Positions 7,804-17,103 are shown, numbered from the stretch's first letter. The stretch is 64,000 bases of DNA from Microbacterium sp. SD291 (GCF_017355365.1 NZ_JADIJR010000004.1:62001-126000); one strand, 5' to 3'. Notes: generated by a model from the letters alone, not told the origin. Numbers and translations are program-made.

Positions 7804-9098
7804 CCGCGAAGACCCCGCCGATGGGGTGGAACAGCTGGGACTGCTACGGCACCACGGTGACCGAGGCCGAGGTGCTTGCGAACGCCGAGTTCATGGCCGA
7901 GCACCTGCTGCGGTACGGCTGGGACATGGTCGTCGTCGACATCGACTGGGCCGACCCGACGGCGCGGTCGCACGGCTACAACGCCGACGCTCCGCTGCAT
8001 CTGGACGCGTGGGGGCGGCTGGTGCCGGATCCGGAGCGGTTCCCGAGCTCGGCCGGCGGTGCGGGTTTCGGTCCGCTCGCGGCGCGGATCCATGAGCTGG
8101 GCCTGCGGTTCGGCATCCACACGATGCGGGGCATCCCGCGGCGCGCCGTGGCGGAGAACCTGCCGATCCTGGGGACGGATGCCGGTGCCGCCGACGTCGC
8201 GGACGCGACGAATGTGTGCGAGTGGAACCCTGACATGCTCGGCTTCGACCATGAGCATCCGGCGGCTCAGTCCTACTACGACTCGACGCTCGCGCTGTAT
8301 GCGGAGTGGGGCGTTGACTTCATCAAGGCCGACGACATGCTGTGGCCGTACCAGGCCGCCGACATCGAGGCCTACGCGACCGCGATCGACCGCTCGGGGC
8401 GCGACATCGTGCTGAGCCTGTCGCCCGGCCGCGACCTCTCGCTCGAGCGCCTCGAGCACCTGCGCGGGCACGCCGACATGTGGCGCATCTGCGACGACCT
8501 CTGGGATTCGTGGGATGACGTCGCCGCGAACTTCGCCCGCTTCGCCCGCTGGGCGCCGTCCGCGGGGGAACAGGGCTGGCCAGACGGCGACATGCTGCCG
8601 CTCGGGCGCATCGGCATCCGCGCCGAACGCGGCGAGCCCCGCGACGACCGGCTCACCCCTGACGAGCGCGTCTCGCTCATGACGCTGTGGATCATCGCGC
8701 GCTCGCCCCTGATGATCGGCGGCGATCTCCCGACGAGCGACCCCGCGACGGTCGCGCTGTTCCAGAACGCGGATGCGCTCGAGGTGCTGCGGGCATCGTC
8801 ACGCAACCGCGAGGTGTTCCGTGAGGGGAACCTGGTGCTGTGGGCGGCGGACGGCGCCGACGGCGAGTGGTACGCGGCGGCGTTCAATCTCGGCGACGAG
8901 GCGACGGATGCCGTGCTGGATGCCGCGAACATCGGGTTCCCGGCATCCGGAGCGGTCGCCGAGCTCTGGACTGGTCGCGCGCTCGCACTCGAGCCGGTCA
9001 CCGTGCAGGGCGATGCCGCGCGCGGCGTCGCTCCCGGCAGTGTCGCGCTGCGGATGGCCCTGCCGCCGCACGGCGCCGCGCTGCTGCGACACCGCTGA
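7800..9098 (+). CDS. GH27 glycoside hydrolase (alpha-galactosidase or beta-L-arabinopyranosidase)
   Basis: A 432-residue cytosolic enzyme with no signal peptide. PPMGWNSWDCYG at the N-terminus, DFIKADDM (the KxDD motif carrying the GH27 nucleophile Asp) and the RICDDLWDSWDD segment carrying the acid/base region place it in family GH27; the C-terminus is the usual beta-sandwich. Family members remove alpha-D-galactose, N-acetylgalactosamine or beta-L-arabinopyranose. In an araBDA operon beta-L-arabinopyranosidase is attractive but not proven by sequence. GTG at 7800 overlaps the mutarotase stop (GTGA). Last gene of the operon. Confidence 0.9.
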   Translation: MTAKTPPMGWNSWDCYGTTVTEAEVLANAEFMAEHLLRYGWDMVVVDIDWADPTARSHGYNADAPLHLDAWGRLVPDPERFPSSAGGAGFGPLAARIHELGLRFGIHTMRGIPRRAVAENLPILGTDAGAADVADATNVCEWNPDMLGFDHEHPAAQSYYDSTLALYAEWGVDFIKADDMLWPYQAADIEAYATAIDRSGRDIVLSLSPGRDLSLERLEHLRGHADMWRICDDLWDSWDDVAANFARFARWAPSAGEQGWPDGDMLPLGRIGIRAERGEPRDDRLTPDERVSLMTLWIIARSPLMIGGDLPTSDPATVALFQNADALEVLRASSRNREVFREGNLVLWAADGADGEWYAAAFNLGDEATDAVLDAANIGFPASGAVAELWTGRALALEPVTVQGDAARGVAPGSVALRMALPPHGAALLRHR

Positions 9099-9142
9099 TC
9101 CCGGGAAAGGGCTTGCCCAACGGGCGTCCGCACTGCTTGAAT

Positions 9143-9176
9143 GTGTGTTGACGTTAACCTGTTGACGTCAACACAC
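9143..9176 (+). promoter_or_regulatory. Tandem LacI-type operator sites before the GH43 gene
   Basis: TGTTGACGTCAACA (9160-9173) is a perfect 14-bp palindrome with CG centre. Directly abutting it upstream is TGTTGACGTTAACC (9146-9159), a two-mismatch copy. The outer 12-nt arms (9143-9154 and 9165-9176) are themselves perfect inverted repeats. TTGACG at 9149 and CACACT at 9172 give a possible -35/-10 pair with 17-bp spacing, so repressor bound here would block the promoter. Confidence 0.6.
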
Positions 9177-9213
9177 TGCGAAGCGACGACGCTTCGATCA
9201 CAAAGGAGTGACC

Positions 9214-12042
9214 ATGAAGAGAACGAAGGCTGCCGCGATGGCGGCCTGCACCGCAGCTGTGCTGACCATGACCGCCGTGGGGTCGGCGCAGGCCGCTGTG
9301 CCCACCGGCGAGCCCACGACGTACACGTCGTACCCGGCGATCCAGGACCCGGGCAGCGGGTCGTCGAGCTACTTCCAGCCGTACTGGTTCGACGACAACG
9401 GCGCGCACATCCAGGCGCACGGCGGCGCAGTGGTCTCGGCGCAGGAACTCGGCGTCGAGGGCGGCGACGTCGTCGCCGGCGAGGAGGCCGGACGCACCGT
9501 CTACTACTGGTACGGCGAGGACCGCAGCAACGGCTACTACGGCAGCCCCGGCGTGCACGCCTACAAGTCGTACGACACGCTCAACTGGACCGACGAGGGC
9601 ATCGTGCTGCGGTCGGTGTCCGACGCGGCCGAGCTCGAGACCGAGTACTTCGACGCGATCTACGACACGGTCGACGACGCCGGGCAGCCGCGCGCCGAGC
9701 GCATCTCCACCCTGAACCACCACCTGAACACCAGCGACGCGGCCGAGTTCACCACCATCTTCGAGCGGCCCAAGGTGCTCTTCAACGAGGCGACCGGCAA
9801 GTGGGTGCTGTGGTGGCACTCCGACGGGCAGACCACGGCGGGCGGCAGCATGTACGCCCGTTCGATGGCGGGGGTCGCCGTGTCCGACAGCCCGACGGGC
9901 CCGTTCCGCCTGACCGGCGTGTACCGGATGCCGAACCGCACGAACTACAAGGCCTGCATCTCCGCCGCGGTCCCCGGCCAGGCGCGCGACATGACGGTCT
10001 TCCAGGATGACGACGGCACCGCCTACATCGTGTACTCCTCGGAGGAGAACCGCTCGCTGTACGTCGCGGAGCTCGACGCCGACTACACGAATGTCACGCA
10101 CACGACCGACGTCGACATGGCGAACGCCGGCCAGTACTCAGACGACGGCCGCTACCCGTACCTGTTCGCCGACGGCACGCCCGAGGCCCCGGTGCGAGGC
10201 GAGGACTTCCAGATCGTGAAGGAGTGCGGGATGCTCGAGGCGCCCGCACTCTTCCAGCACGGCGGCAAGTACTACGCCGTGGCCTCCGGTGCGACCGGCT
10301 GGGCGCCGAACCCGCAGACCTACCACACCGCCGACAGCATCCTCGGCACCTGGATCCGGGGTGTGGAGACCGGTGACGCGTTCGAGAACGTCGCGTACAA
10401 CGCGATCCCCGAAGGCGGTGACGGGCTGCTGTCGGTCGGCGACACCCGGCGCACCTCGTTCGGCTCGCAGTCGACCAACGTGCTCGACCTCGGCGGCGGA
10501 CGCTTCGTCTACATGGGCGACCGCTGGAACTCCGGCGCCGCCGACTCGACCTACGTGTGGCTGCCGATCACGATCGGCGAGAACGGCCGCGCCGAGATGC
10601 GCAACCCCGCCGTGGAGAACCCCGCCCGCTGGGGGAGCGGCTGGGACGCCTCGTACTGGGACGACAAGGGCCTCGGATCCGAGATCTGGAGCGTCGTCGA
10701 CGACGGGCTTCCCGACACGGTCGAGCCGGGCGCGGACTTCTCCGCCGACCTCCCTGCGACAGTGCCCGTCGCGGTCGCCGGAGTCACCACCGACGTCGCA
10801 GTGACCTGGAGCGCGAGCTCGTTCGCGGAGCGCGGCACTCAGTCGATCACCGGCACGCTGGCCGCCGATGCGCAGTTCACCGCCGGCCGGTCGTTCACCC
10901 GGACGATCGAGGTGGCCACGCCCGGCGTCGTCAATCTCGCGCCGGAGTCTGCGGTGTCGGCGTCGAGCCGTGCGAACCTCGCCCCGACCGTGGTCGACGG
11001 CAACGTCAAGGGCAAGGGCTGGGACGACTGGGTCGGCGGCGGCGCCTACCCGAAGTCCAGCTGGCTGTCGTTCTCCTGGCCGCTCGCGCAGGACGTCGAC
11101 GAGGTCGTCGTGCACACCTACAAGGACGGCGCCGGGGCGACCTGGCCGTCGAACATCGCCGCCGAGTACCTCGACGCCACGGGCACGTGGGTGTCCGCCG
11201 GCGTGAACGTGGACATCGCGCAGGATGCCGCGGCATCCGCTCCGGTGGCGACGCTCGACGTCTCTGGCCTGCCGCAGACCAACGGCATCCGCCTGCAGCT
11301 GAAGACCGCGACGAACACGTGGCAGTCGATCTCCGAGGTGCAGCTGTGGGGCGCGGACGGCGTCGAGGACATCTGCGCGGCCGCCGGGACGACCGTGTCG
11401 GCGAGCTTCCATCAGACCGAGTGGGAGACCATGCCGGCGCAGAACGCATGCGACGGCAGGGCCTCGACCTCGTGGTCGACGTGGACCGGCGGGACGATGA
11501 AGGACTCCGCGACGTTCACCGTCGAGCCGGCTGCGGCGCGCATCGTCGACCGGGTCGGCTTCACGAACACCGAGGGGAGCCTCACCGGCGTCGGCGTCGA
11601 GTACCGCGACGCGCAGGGCACATGGCACGCCACGACCGCGCAGGACGTCGCGCCGAGTGCCAACGGCAAGCCGACGTCGCTGACGTTCGATCCGGTGCTC
11701 GCGTCGGCCGTGCGGCTGACGTTCGCGACGCCGGGCTCGTACCTGAAGATCCCGGTGCTCGCGGTCGGGGCGAAGTCGAGTGACATCGTGCCGGCTGTCG
11801 CCACACGCTGCATCTCCGGCAAGGTGCAGCTGGTCTCGACCGTGCAGAACAGCGGCGACGCGACGACGGATGTCGACGTCGAGACGCCGCTCGGACGACG
11901 CGTCATCGAGGCGGTGGCATCGGGGGCCGAAGGGCAGGCCGTGGCCGCGAGCAAGAAGGCGTCGCTCGATGCCGGCGAGATCACGGTGAGCGCAGGGGGT
12001 GAGTCGGTGACCGCCGGCTACGCCGCGGCGACCTGCCGGTAG
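9214..12042 (+). CDS. Secreted GH43-type hydrolase with Ig-like and discoidin-like modules
   Basis: A 942-residue exported enzyme with a signal peptide (KRTKAAAMAACTAAV..., cleavage near AQA-AVP). Residues about 40-490 look like a five-bladed GH43 domain: FERPKVLFN, GVAVSDSPTGPFR, RDMTVFQDDDGTAYIVYSS, LEAPALFQHGGKYYAVAS. The pattern resembles the exo-beta-1,3-galactanase branch of GH43 (inference). About 500-560 is a Big_4-type Ig domain (DLPATVPVAVAGV); about 574-710 and 722-850 are two discoidin/CBM-like modules (NLAPESAVSASS, ACDGRASTSWSTW); the end is a cysteine-containing beta domain. ATG 9214 follows AAAGGAG by 5 nt; a GTG two codons earlier is less likely. It would act outside the cell on arabinogalactan-like polymer. 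Confidence 0.85.
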   Translation: MKRTKAAAMAACTAAVLTMTAVGSAQAAVPTGEPTTYTSYPAIQDPGSGSSSYFQPYWFDDNGAHIQAHGGAVVSAQELGVEGGDVVAGEEAGRTVYYWYGEDRSNGYYGSPGVHAYKSYDTLNWTDEGIVLRSVSDAAELETEYFDAIYDTVDDAGQPRAERISTLNHHLNTSDAAEFTTIFERPKVLFNEATGKWVLWWHSDGQTTAGGSMYARSMAGVAVSDSPTGPFRLTGVYRMPNRTNYKACISAAVPGQARDMTVFQDDDGTAYIVYSSEENRSLYVAELDADYTNVTHTTDVDMANAGQYSDDGRYPYLFADGTPEAPVRGEDFQIVKECGMLEAPALFQHGGKYYAVASGATGWAPNPQTYHTADSILGTWIRGVETGDAFENVAYNAIPEGGDGLLSVGDTRRTSFGSQSTNVLDLGGGRFVYMGDRWNSGAADSTYVWLPITIGENGRAEMRNPAVENPARWGSGWDASYWDDKGLGSEIWSVVDDGLPDTVEPGADFSADLPATVPVAVAGVTTDVAVTWSASSFAERGTQSITGTLAADAQFTAGRSFTRTIEVATPGVVNLAPESAVSASSRANLAPTVVDGNVKGKGWDDWVGGGAYPKSSWLSFSWPLAQDVDEVVVHTYKDGAGATWPSNIAAEYLDATGTWVSAGVNVDIAQDAAASAPVATLDVSGLPQTNGIRLQLKTATNTWQSISEVQLWGADGVEDICAAAGTTVSASFHQTEWETMPAQNACDGRASTSWSTWTGGTMKDSATFTVEPAAARIVDRVGFTNTEGSLTGVGVEYRDAQGTWHATTAQDVAPSANGKPTSLTFDPVLASAVRLTFATPGSYLKIPVLAVGAKSSDIVPAVATRCISGKVQLVSTVQNSGDATTDVDVETPLGRRVIEAVASGAEGQAVAASKKASLDAGEITVSAGGESVTAGYAAATCR

Positions 12043-12062
12043 GCGCGAGCCGGTTGCCCCCA

Positions 12063-12103
12063 GTCGTTGAGCGAGTAGCGCAGCGAGCTCCTCGCTCGAC
12101 GAC
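12063..12103. repeat. Family D repeat forming a hairpin
   Basis: GTCGTTGAGCGAG (12063-12075) pairs with CTCGCTCGACGAC (12091-12103), one mismatch in 13. The left arm is a piece of dispersed repeat D seen also at 35277-35306 and 59687-59716. Between two convergent genes it may serve as a bidirectional terminator. Confidence 0.55.
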
Positions 12104-12123
12104 CGGGTGCGGGCGGCGCCGGA

Positions 12124-12789
12124 TCAGGCCAGAGCGGCGACCAGCGCGCGAGCGGCGGATGCCGACGACTGCGGGTTCTGGCCGGTGATGAGCAGTCCGT
12201 CGACCACGGTGTGATCGCTCCACGGCTCGCTCACCACGACGTCGGCGCCGAGTTCGCGCAGCGACGACTCCAGCAGGAACGGCGCACGGTCGGCGAGGCC
12301 GCCGATGCGCTCCTCCTCATCGGAGAAGCCGGTGATCCGGCGCCCTGCGACGACCGGCTCGCCCGTGGCGGCGCGCGCGGGCAGGAGAGCGGCGAGTCCG
12401 TGGCAGACGGCCGCGAGCGGGCGGCCGGCCGCGACAGTCGCGGTGATCAGCGCGGCGGAGTCGGCGTCCGTCGCGAGGTCCTGCATCGGTCCGTGACCGC
12501 CGGGGTAGTACACCGCGTCGTACTCGGCGGGGTCGATGCCGGCCAGCGCGAGCGGCGTGGCCAGCCCTTCGAGAGCGGCGATCGCCTCGGCGTCGCCCTC
12601 GCCGAGGCTGCCCGCGTCGACGACGGGTGCGACGCCGCCGGGTGTCGTGAACGCGACGTCATGCCCGGCGTCCGTGAGGAGGCGATGCGGGGTGAGCAGC
12701 TCCTCCGCCCAGTAGCCGGTGGGGTGCGCGGTGCCGTCGCCGAGAGTCCAGGTGCGGGCGCCGGTGACGACGAAGAGGACGGTGGCCAT
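12124..12789 (-). CDS. DJ-1/PfpI-type glutamine amidotransferase-like protein
   Basis: A 221-residue class I glutamine amidotransferase-like protein of the DJ-1/PfpI superfamily (Hsp31/chaperone-glyoxalase branch by length). It has the strand MATVLFVVTGA, TGYWAEELLTPHRLL, the YYPGGHGPMQDL loop and the nucleophile elbow AVCHGLAALLPA with Cys129. Members are glyoxalases, deglycases or chaperones acting in stress. ATG at 12789; a longer open frame upstream is antisense to the lysR gene. Divergent from a LysR regulator across 75 bp, which probably controls it. Confidence 0.88.
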   Translation of the reverse strand: MATVLFVVTGARTWTLGDGTAHPTGYWAEELLTPHRLLTDAGHDVAFTTPGGVAPVVDAGSLGEGDAEAIAALEGLATPLALAGIDPAEYDAVYYPGGHGPMQDLATDADSAALITATVAAGRPLAAVCHGLAALLPARAATGEPVVAGRRITGFSDEEERIGGLADRAPFLLESSLRELGADVVVSEPWSDHTVVDGLLITGQNPQSSASAARALVAALA

Positions 12790-12852
12790 GTGATGCTCCA
12801 ATGCTGTCGAGGTACATCGGGGAGAACGGGCAGGACACGACGCTGATTCCGA

Positions 12853-12858
12853 TACATT
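12853..12858 (+). promoter_or_regulatory. -10 box (TACATT) for the LysR gene, leaderless
   Basis: TACATT lies 6 nt before the ATG and no Shine-Dalgarno is present. The 75-bp divergent gap also has CCAATG (12798-12803) mirrored by CATTGG (12855-12860), a possible LysR-type half-site pair. Confidence 0.45.
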
Positions 12859-12864
12859 GGCGAT

Positions 12865-13764
12865 ATGAGCGATCGGAATGCCGATGGTCTGCGAGATCTG
12901 GCGCTGTGGCGCACCTTCCTCGCCGCTCATCGCTCCGGCTCGGTCTCGGCGGCGGCCCGGATGCTGGGGCTCGCACAGTCGTCGGTCACCACGCAGCTGC
13001 AGGCGCTCGAGCGGACCACGGGCGAGCCGCTGTTCGTGCGGCATGCCCGCGGCATCCGCCCCACCGCGACGGCAGATCAGCTCGCCGCGCGGATCGCCGG
13101 CCCTCTCGACGCGCTCGCCGCAGCCGCCGGAGCTGGCACTGAGAAGGAGGCGCCCGTCGTGCGGATCGGCGGCGCCGCCGAGTTCCTCGCGCGAGTGGCG
13201 ATGCCCGCCCTCGCGCCGTCGATCGCGCACGGGCTGAGAGTCGCGGCGACCGCCGGACTCGCGGAGTCCCTGCTCGACGAGCTGCGGGCGGGGAGTCTCG
13301 ACCTCGTCGTCTCGGCGGTGCGACCGCGCGGACGTTCGCTGTCTGCGATGGCCCTCATGGACGAGGAGTTCGTCCTCGTCGGATCCCCCGCCCTCGGCAT
13401 CCGTCCTCATCCCGATCTGCGACCGGAGGGGATCGACGCGGTGCCGCTCCTCGCCTATGCGCAGGACCTCCCGATCCTGCGGCGCTACTGGCGCCATGCG
13501 TTCGGCATCCGTCTCGAACGCGAGCCGGCCCTGATCGCCCCGGACCTGCGCGCCCTCGCGGCCGCCGCCGTCGCCGGCGCGGGGGTCACGGCGCTGCCGG
13601 GCTATCTGATCGCCGACCAGCTCGCAGACGGAACCCTCATCGTGCTCCGCCCGACCGACGATCCGCCGATCAACACGCTCTTCCTCGCGCGGCGTCCCGG
13701 TCCGCTGTCCGATTCGGTGGCGACCGTCGAGAGCGCGCTGCGCGCCGCGGTGCGCGGCCTCTGA
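12865..13764 (+). CDS. LysR-family transcriptional regulator
   Basis: A 299-residue LysR protein. Residues about 10-70 form the winged helix-turn-helix (LWRTFLAAHRSGSVSAAARMLGLAQSSVTTQLQALE, LFVRHARGIRPT). The remainder is the two-lobed substrate-binding domain, with DLVVSAVRP, DEEFVLVGSP and AGAGVTALPGYLIADQLADG. It is divergent from the DJ-1/PfpI gene, the classic arrangement for a LysR regulator and its target. No effector can be read from the sequence. Confidence 0.92.
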   Translation: MSDRNADGLRDLALWRTFLAAHRSGSVSAAARMLGLAQSSVTTQLQALERTTGEPLFVRHARGIRPTATADQLAARIAGPLDALAAAAGAGTEKEAPVVRIGGAAEFLARVAMPALAPSIAHGLRVAATAGLAESLLDELRAGSLDLVVSAVRPRGRSLSAMALMDEEFVLVGSPALGIRPHPDLRPEGIDAVPLLAYAQDLPILRRYWRHAFGIRLEREPALIAPDLRALAAAAVAGAGVTALPGYLIADQLADGTLIVLRPTDDPPINTLFLARRPGPLSDSVATVESALRAAVRGL

Positions 13765-13770
13765 GCGCGG

Positions 13771-14358
13771 CTAGCGCGCGAGCCAGTTCCGCAGCGAGCG
13801 GGTCACCCACGGGAGCACCCAGTAGGTCATGATCGGCGTCAGCACCAGGGTCGTGGCGAGCACGCGCAGCCAGATCGGCAGCGCGTCCCATCCCGGAACC
13901 GGGCTGATCGCGTAGGCGAACGCGACGTTCGCCGGGAAGAAGCCGAGCCAGATCGACACGGCCTGCTTCCAGCGCGGCGGCGTGCGCACGACCGCCATGG
14001 TCGTCGTGCCGCCGTTCCCGCTCGGGATCGTGATCGTGTCGGTGGTCGGCTCGTCGAACCAGCCCTCGATGCCGGTGCGGCGCCTGGTGCGCTCGCTCAG
14101 CACGAAGCCGTCACCGGACGAGCGCCACCAGTCGCGCTCGGGGGACTGCTCCCAGGCGGCGAGCGTCTCCTCGTTCGTGAAGCGGTAGAGCATGTGCCAG
14201 ACGTTCGAGTCCTCGTCGGCACGGACCCACCCCGATCCGAGGAAGCCCGGATGCCTGTTCGCCAGGTCCACTCCGGTCTGCGCCCAGGCCGTGGCCTCGG
14301 CGATGTGCTCGGGATCGACCTCGCGGCGGATCGAGACGGTGATGGGTGCGCTGGGCAT
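13771..14358 (-). CDS. Antibiotic-biosynthesis-monooxygenase-domain membrane protein
   Basis: A 195-residue protein in two parts. Residues 1-90 look like an ABM (dimeric alpha-beta barrel) domain: ITVSIRREVDPEHIAEATAWAQ, HPGFLGSGWVR, WHMLYRFTNEETLAAWEQSPER. After a linker, about 130-190 carry two hydrophobic spans (AVSIWLGFFPANVAFAYAI, VLATTLVLTPIMTYWVL). This combination is typical of small actinobacterial proteins annotated as ABM-type oxygenases; the reaction is unknown. GGAGG lies about 7 nt before the ATG. Convergent with the LysR gene (6 bp gap). Confidence 0.75.
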   Translation of the reverse strand: MPSAPITVSIRREVDPEHIAEATAWAQTGVDLANRHPGFLGSGWVRADEDSNVWHMLYRFTNEETLAAWEQSPERDWWRSSGDGFVLSERTRRRTGIEGWFDEPTTDTITIPSGNGGTTTMAVVRTPPRWKQAVSIWLGFFPANVAFAYAISPVPGWDALPIWLRVLATTLVLTPIMTYWVLPWVTRSLRNWLAR

Positions 14359-14476
14359 CGGGGAGCCTCCGGTGACGGCGCCGCCGGATCGCGGTCGCGC
14401 CGTTGGTCGGGTGCGCCGGGGTCTCGGCGCGGCTTCGATTCTATTTCGCCGCGGAGCGCGCCGGCTCGCGTGGGAC

Positions 14477-14482
14477 GACAAT
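14477..14482 (+). promoter_or_regulatory. -10 box (GACAAT) for the thiolase gene, leaderless
   Basis: GACAAT lies 6 nt before the thiolase ATG, without a Shine-Dalgarno; it fits a near-consensus -10 (TANNNT with G at position 1). Confidence 0.35.
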
Positions 14483-14488
14483 GGAACC

Positions 14489-15673
14489 ATGAGCACGCGC
14501 AGCGAAGCCGTCCTGATCGATGTCGTCCGCACCCCGGTCGGACGCGGAAAACCCGGGGGAGCGCTGTCGGGGGTGCACCCCGTGGACCTCGCCGCCGGCG
14601 TCCTCGCCGCCATCCTCCAGCGCAGCGGGCTGGAGTCGTCGCAGATCGACGACGTGATCCTCGGCTGCGTGAGCCAGGTCGGCGACCAATCCGTGAACAT
14701 CGCCAGGCAGGCGGTGCTCGCCGCGGGCTTCGACGAGTCGATCCCTGCCACGACCGTCGACCGCCAGTGCGGGTCGAGCCAGCAGGCGGTTCATTTCGCG
14801 GCGCAGGGGATCATGGCCGGCGCGTACGACGCGGTGATCGTGGGCGGCGTCGAGTCGATGAGCCGGGTGCCGCTCGGAGCCGCGACCGCCGGCGGCTCTC
14901 CGATGTCGCCCCGGCTGCGCGAGCGCTACCCCGAGGGGCTCGTGAACCAGGGGGTCTCCGCCGAGCTGATCGCGCAGCGCTGGAACCTCGGGCGTGACGA
15001 CCTCGACTCCTACGCCGCCGAGTCGCACCGCCGCGCAGCGCGGGCGTGGACGGACGGATTCTTCGACAGGACGATCGTTCCGGCAGCGGAGGCGCCGGAT
15101 GCCGTCACCGACGAGACCGTCAGGGCGGCGACCACGGCCGAGGGCCTGGCCGGACTGAACCCTGCGTTCCGCACCGACGCGCTCGCGGCCCGATTCCCCG
15201 AGGTCGACTGGCGGATCACCCCGGGCAACTCCTCGCCGCTCACCGACGGCGCCTCGGCGGCGCTGCTGATGAGCGCCGAGCGCGCCGCGGTGCTCGGGCT
15301 GACCCCGCGGGCACGATTCCACGCCTTCGCCGTCGTCGGCGACGACCCGGTCATGATGCTCACCGGCCCGATACCGGCGACGCGCCGGATCCTCGAGCGC
15401 AGCGGTCTCGGCATCGACGACCTCGACGCCTACGAGGTCAACGAGGCGTTCGCGTCGGTCCCGCTGGCGTGGGCGGCGGAGGTCGGTGCGGATGCCGCGA
15501 GGCTCAACCCGCGCGGCGGGGCGATCGCCCTCGGGCACGCGCTCGGCTCCTCCGGCACGCGCCTGCTCGGCACCCTCGTCGACCACCTCGAGGCGACCGG
15601 GGGCCGCTACGGCCTGCAGACGATGTGCGAGGGCGGGGGCATGGCGAACGCCACGATCATCGAGCGGCTCTAG
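14489..15673 (+). CDS. Thiolase (acetyl-CoA C-acyltransferase)
   Basis: A 394-residue thiolase of normal length. The acyl-accepting cysteine is Cys94 in DRQCGSSQQAV, the histidine is His350 in GGAIALGHALGSSGTR, and the C-terminal proton-donor cysteine is Cys380 in MCEGGGMANATI. It catalyses thiolytic cleavage or condensation of acyl-CoA in fatty-acid or polyketide-type metabolism. No beta-oxidation partner lies beside it. Its stop overlaps the stop of the opposite-strand flavoprotein by 4 bp, so the two genes share no terminator. The catabolic direction is inferred. Confidence 0.92.
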   Translation: MSTRSEAVLIDVVRTPVGRGKPGGALSGVHPVDLAAGVLAAILQRSGLESSQIDDVILGCVSQVGDQSVNIARQAVLAAGFDESIPATTVDRQCGSSQQAVHFAAQGIMAGAYDAVIVGGVESMSRVPLGAATAGGSPMSPRLRERYPEGLVNQGVSAELIAQRWNLGRDDLDSYAAESHRRAARAWTDGFFDRTIVPAAEAPDAVTDETVRAATTAEGLAGLNPAFRTDALAARFPEVDWRITPGNSSPLTDGASAALLMSAERAAVLGLTPRARFHAFAVVGDDPVMMLTGPIPATRRILERSGLGIDDLDAYEVNEAFASVPLAWAAEVGADAARLNPRGGAIALGHALGSSGTRLLGTLVDHLEATGGRYGLQTMCEGGGMANATIIERL

Positions 15674-17103
15674 ACCGCAGCGGGGTTCGGCCGAGGAACG
15701 GCGGAGGCCCCGCTCCGCTCCGCTTCGACGAGGCGTTCGAGGTTCTCCGTCGCCGCCCGGACCGACGCCCGGCTCAGCGCGCGCGCCGCGGCGACGCGCG
15801 GATCGTCGGCCCACCTGGCGAGATCGCGATACGGGTGGAGGCGGGTTCCTCGGGCCCAGGCGGCCAGCTCCGGGTGCGCCGCCCTGGAGCCGCTGGATCG
15901 CATGAGGGCGAGGAACGAGGTGAGGAAGTCGAGTTCGACGTCCCAGTAGCGCAGCGGCCTGCACAGCGCGTTCCTCGCTTCGTCGCCGTCGATGGTCGCC
16001 TCGGCGACGCCGATCATGGCGAACTGGAACGAGGCGGTATCCCAGAACATCGGCTGCATGGTGATTCGTCCTGGTTCGAAGATGAGGCGTACCGGCGGGC
16101 GTGCGAGCCCGGCCGCGGCGCAGTGCACGTACAGCGTGCCGGGGCCGCTGGGCAGCTCTCCGCCGTCGAGCACCACGCGATCGCGCTCGATCGCGCGCAC
16201 GCGCCCCAGCCGCACGACATCCTCGATCGTGCGCAGGAGCGCCACTTCGGCCTCGCTCACGATGGCGCCGTGGAACATCGTCGGCGCGACTGACTCGTCG
16301 ATCCGCAGCAGCATCCCCGATCGTTCCAGAGCCGAGAAGAGCTCGCGCACCGAGCCGGATCGTGCCATCGCCGCGAGCATCTCGGCGTTGGCGACCACCT
16401 GATCCGGCAGCAGCTCGAACGGCTGCTGGAACCGGCGGTTCAGCCACCACGCCTCACGCGACCTGATCCACGTGATGACCTCGGGCGGTACGCCCGACTC
16501 GAGGAGCCAGGCGCACGTGTCGAGGGCCGTCTTGCCCGCTCCGATGATGACGTATCGTTCCGGGGCAGGTCCGTCGAGCCGGGCGAGGGCTCCGGCCGGA
16601 ACGCAGCGCACCCCGTCGGCGACCGCGAACGGCGGCGGTCCGACTGCCGGGATCTCCCCGGCGACGTAGGCCGCATCGACCAGCCGTCGCCCGATCCGCA
16701 CCTGCCATTGCCCCCGGTGCAGCCTGGACGCGAGCCTGCCGTCTCCGAGGTGCTCGCAGTTCGGGAGGTAGCGGACGCGGCCGGACGGGAGGAGCCGCTG
16801 TTGCATCGCCTGCTCGAAATGCGCCCGGATCTCGTCGGGTCCCGCGAGTTCGTACAGTCCCGCATTGTGGCCGGCCGTGTCGCGGCGCTCGCTGCCGAAC
16901 GGCACCCCGTCGATGCCGTAAGAGGCCGAGGGCTGGTGCAGGCGCACGAACGGATAGGCGTCGCGCCAGTGCCCGCCCGGCGCATCGCGTCGGTCCACGA
17001 TGGTGACGGTCGCGTCGGAGTGCTCGAGGATCCGATCGGTGAACGCCATGCCTGCAAGGCCGGCGCCCACGACGAGGTAGTCGGTGTCGAAGGCCGTGTC
17101 CAC
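15670..17103 (-). CDS. FAD/NAD(P)-binding flavoprotein monooxygenase-like protein
   Basis: A 477-residue protein with an N-terminal FAD Rossmann motif (YLVVGAGLAGMAF) followed by the DAPGGHWRDAYPFVRLHQPS segment seen in class B flavin monooxygenases and lysine/ornithine hydroxylases, and a second nucleotide motif (YVIIGAGKTALDTCAWLL, about residues 185-205). It is probably a flavin-dependent oxidoreductase; the substrate is not recognisable and the family may include NAD(P)-binding proteins without known activity. Tail-to-tail with the thiolase, overlapping by 4 bp. ATG at 17103 is the only good start. Confidence 0.8.
   Translation of the reverse strand: MDTAFDTDYLVVGAGLAGMAFTDRILEHSDATVTIVDRRDAPGGHWRDAYPFVRLHQPSASYGIDGVPFGSERRDTAGHNAGLYELAGPDEIRAHFEQAMQQRLLPSGRVRYLPNCEHLGDGRLASRLHRGQWQVRIGRRLVDAAYVAGEIPAVGPPPFAVADGVRCVPAGALARLDGPAPERYVIIGAGKTALDTCAWLLESGVPPEVITWIRSREAWWLNRRFQQPFELLPDQVVANAEMLAAMARSGSVRELFSALERSGMLLRIDESVAPTMFHGAIVSEAEVALLRTIEDVVRLGRVRAIERDRVVLDGGELPSGPGTLYVHCAAAGLARPPVRLIFEPGRITMQPMFWDTASFQFAMIGVAEATIDGDEARNALCRPLRYWDVELDFLTSFLALMRSSGSRAAHPELAAWARGTRLHPYRDLARWADDPRVAAARALSRASVRAATENLERLVEAERSGASAVPRPNPAAV

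Noticed and set aside
12124..13497. Extended minus-strand reading frame upstream of the PfpI gene
   Set aside because: The extension overlaps the whole lysR coding region in antisense and lacks domain features; the ATG at 12789 is a normal family start.
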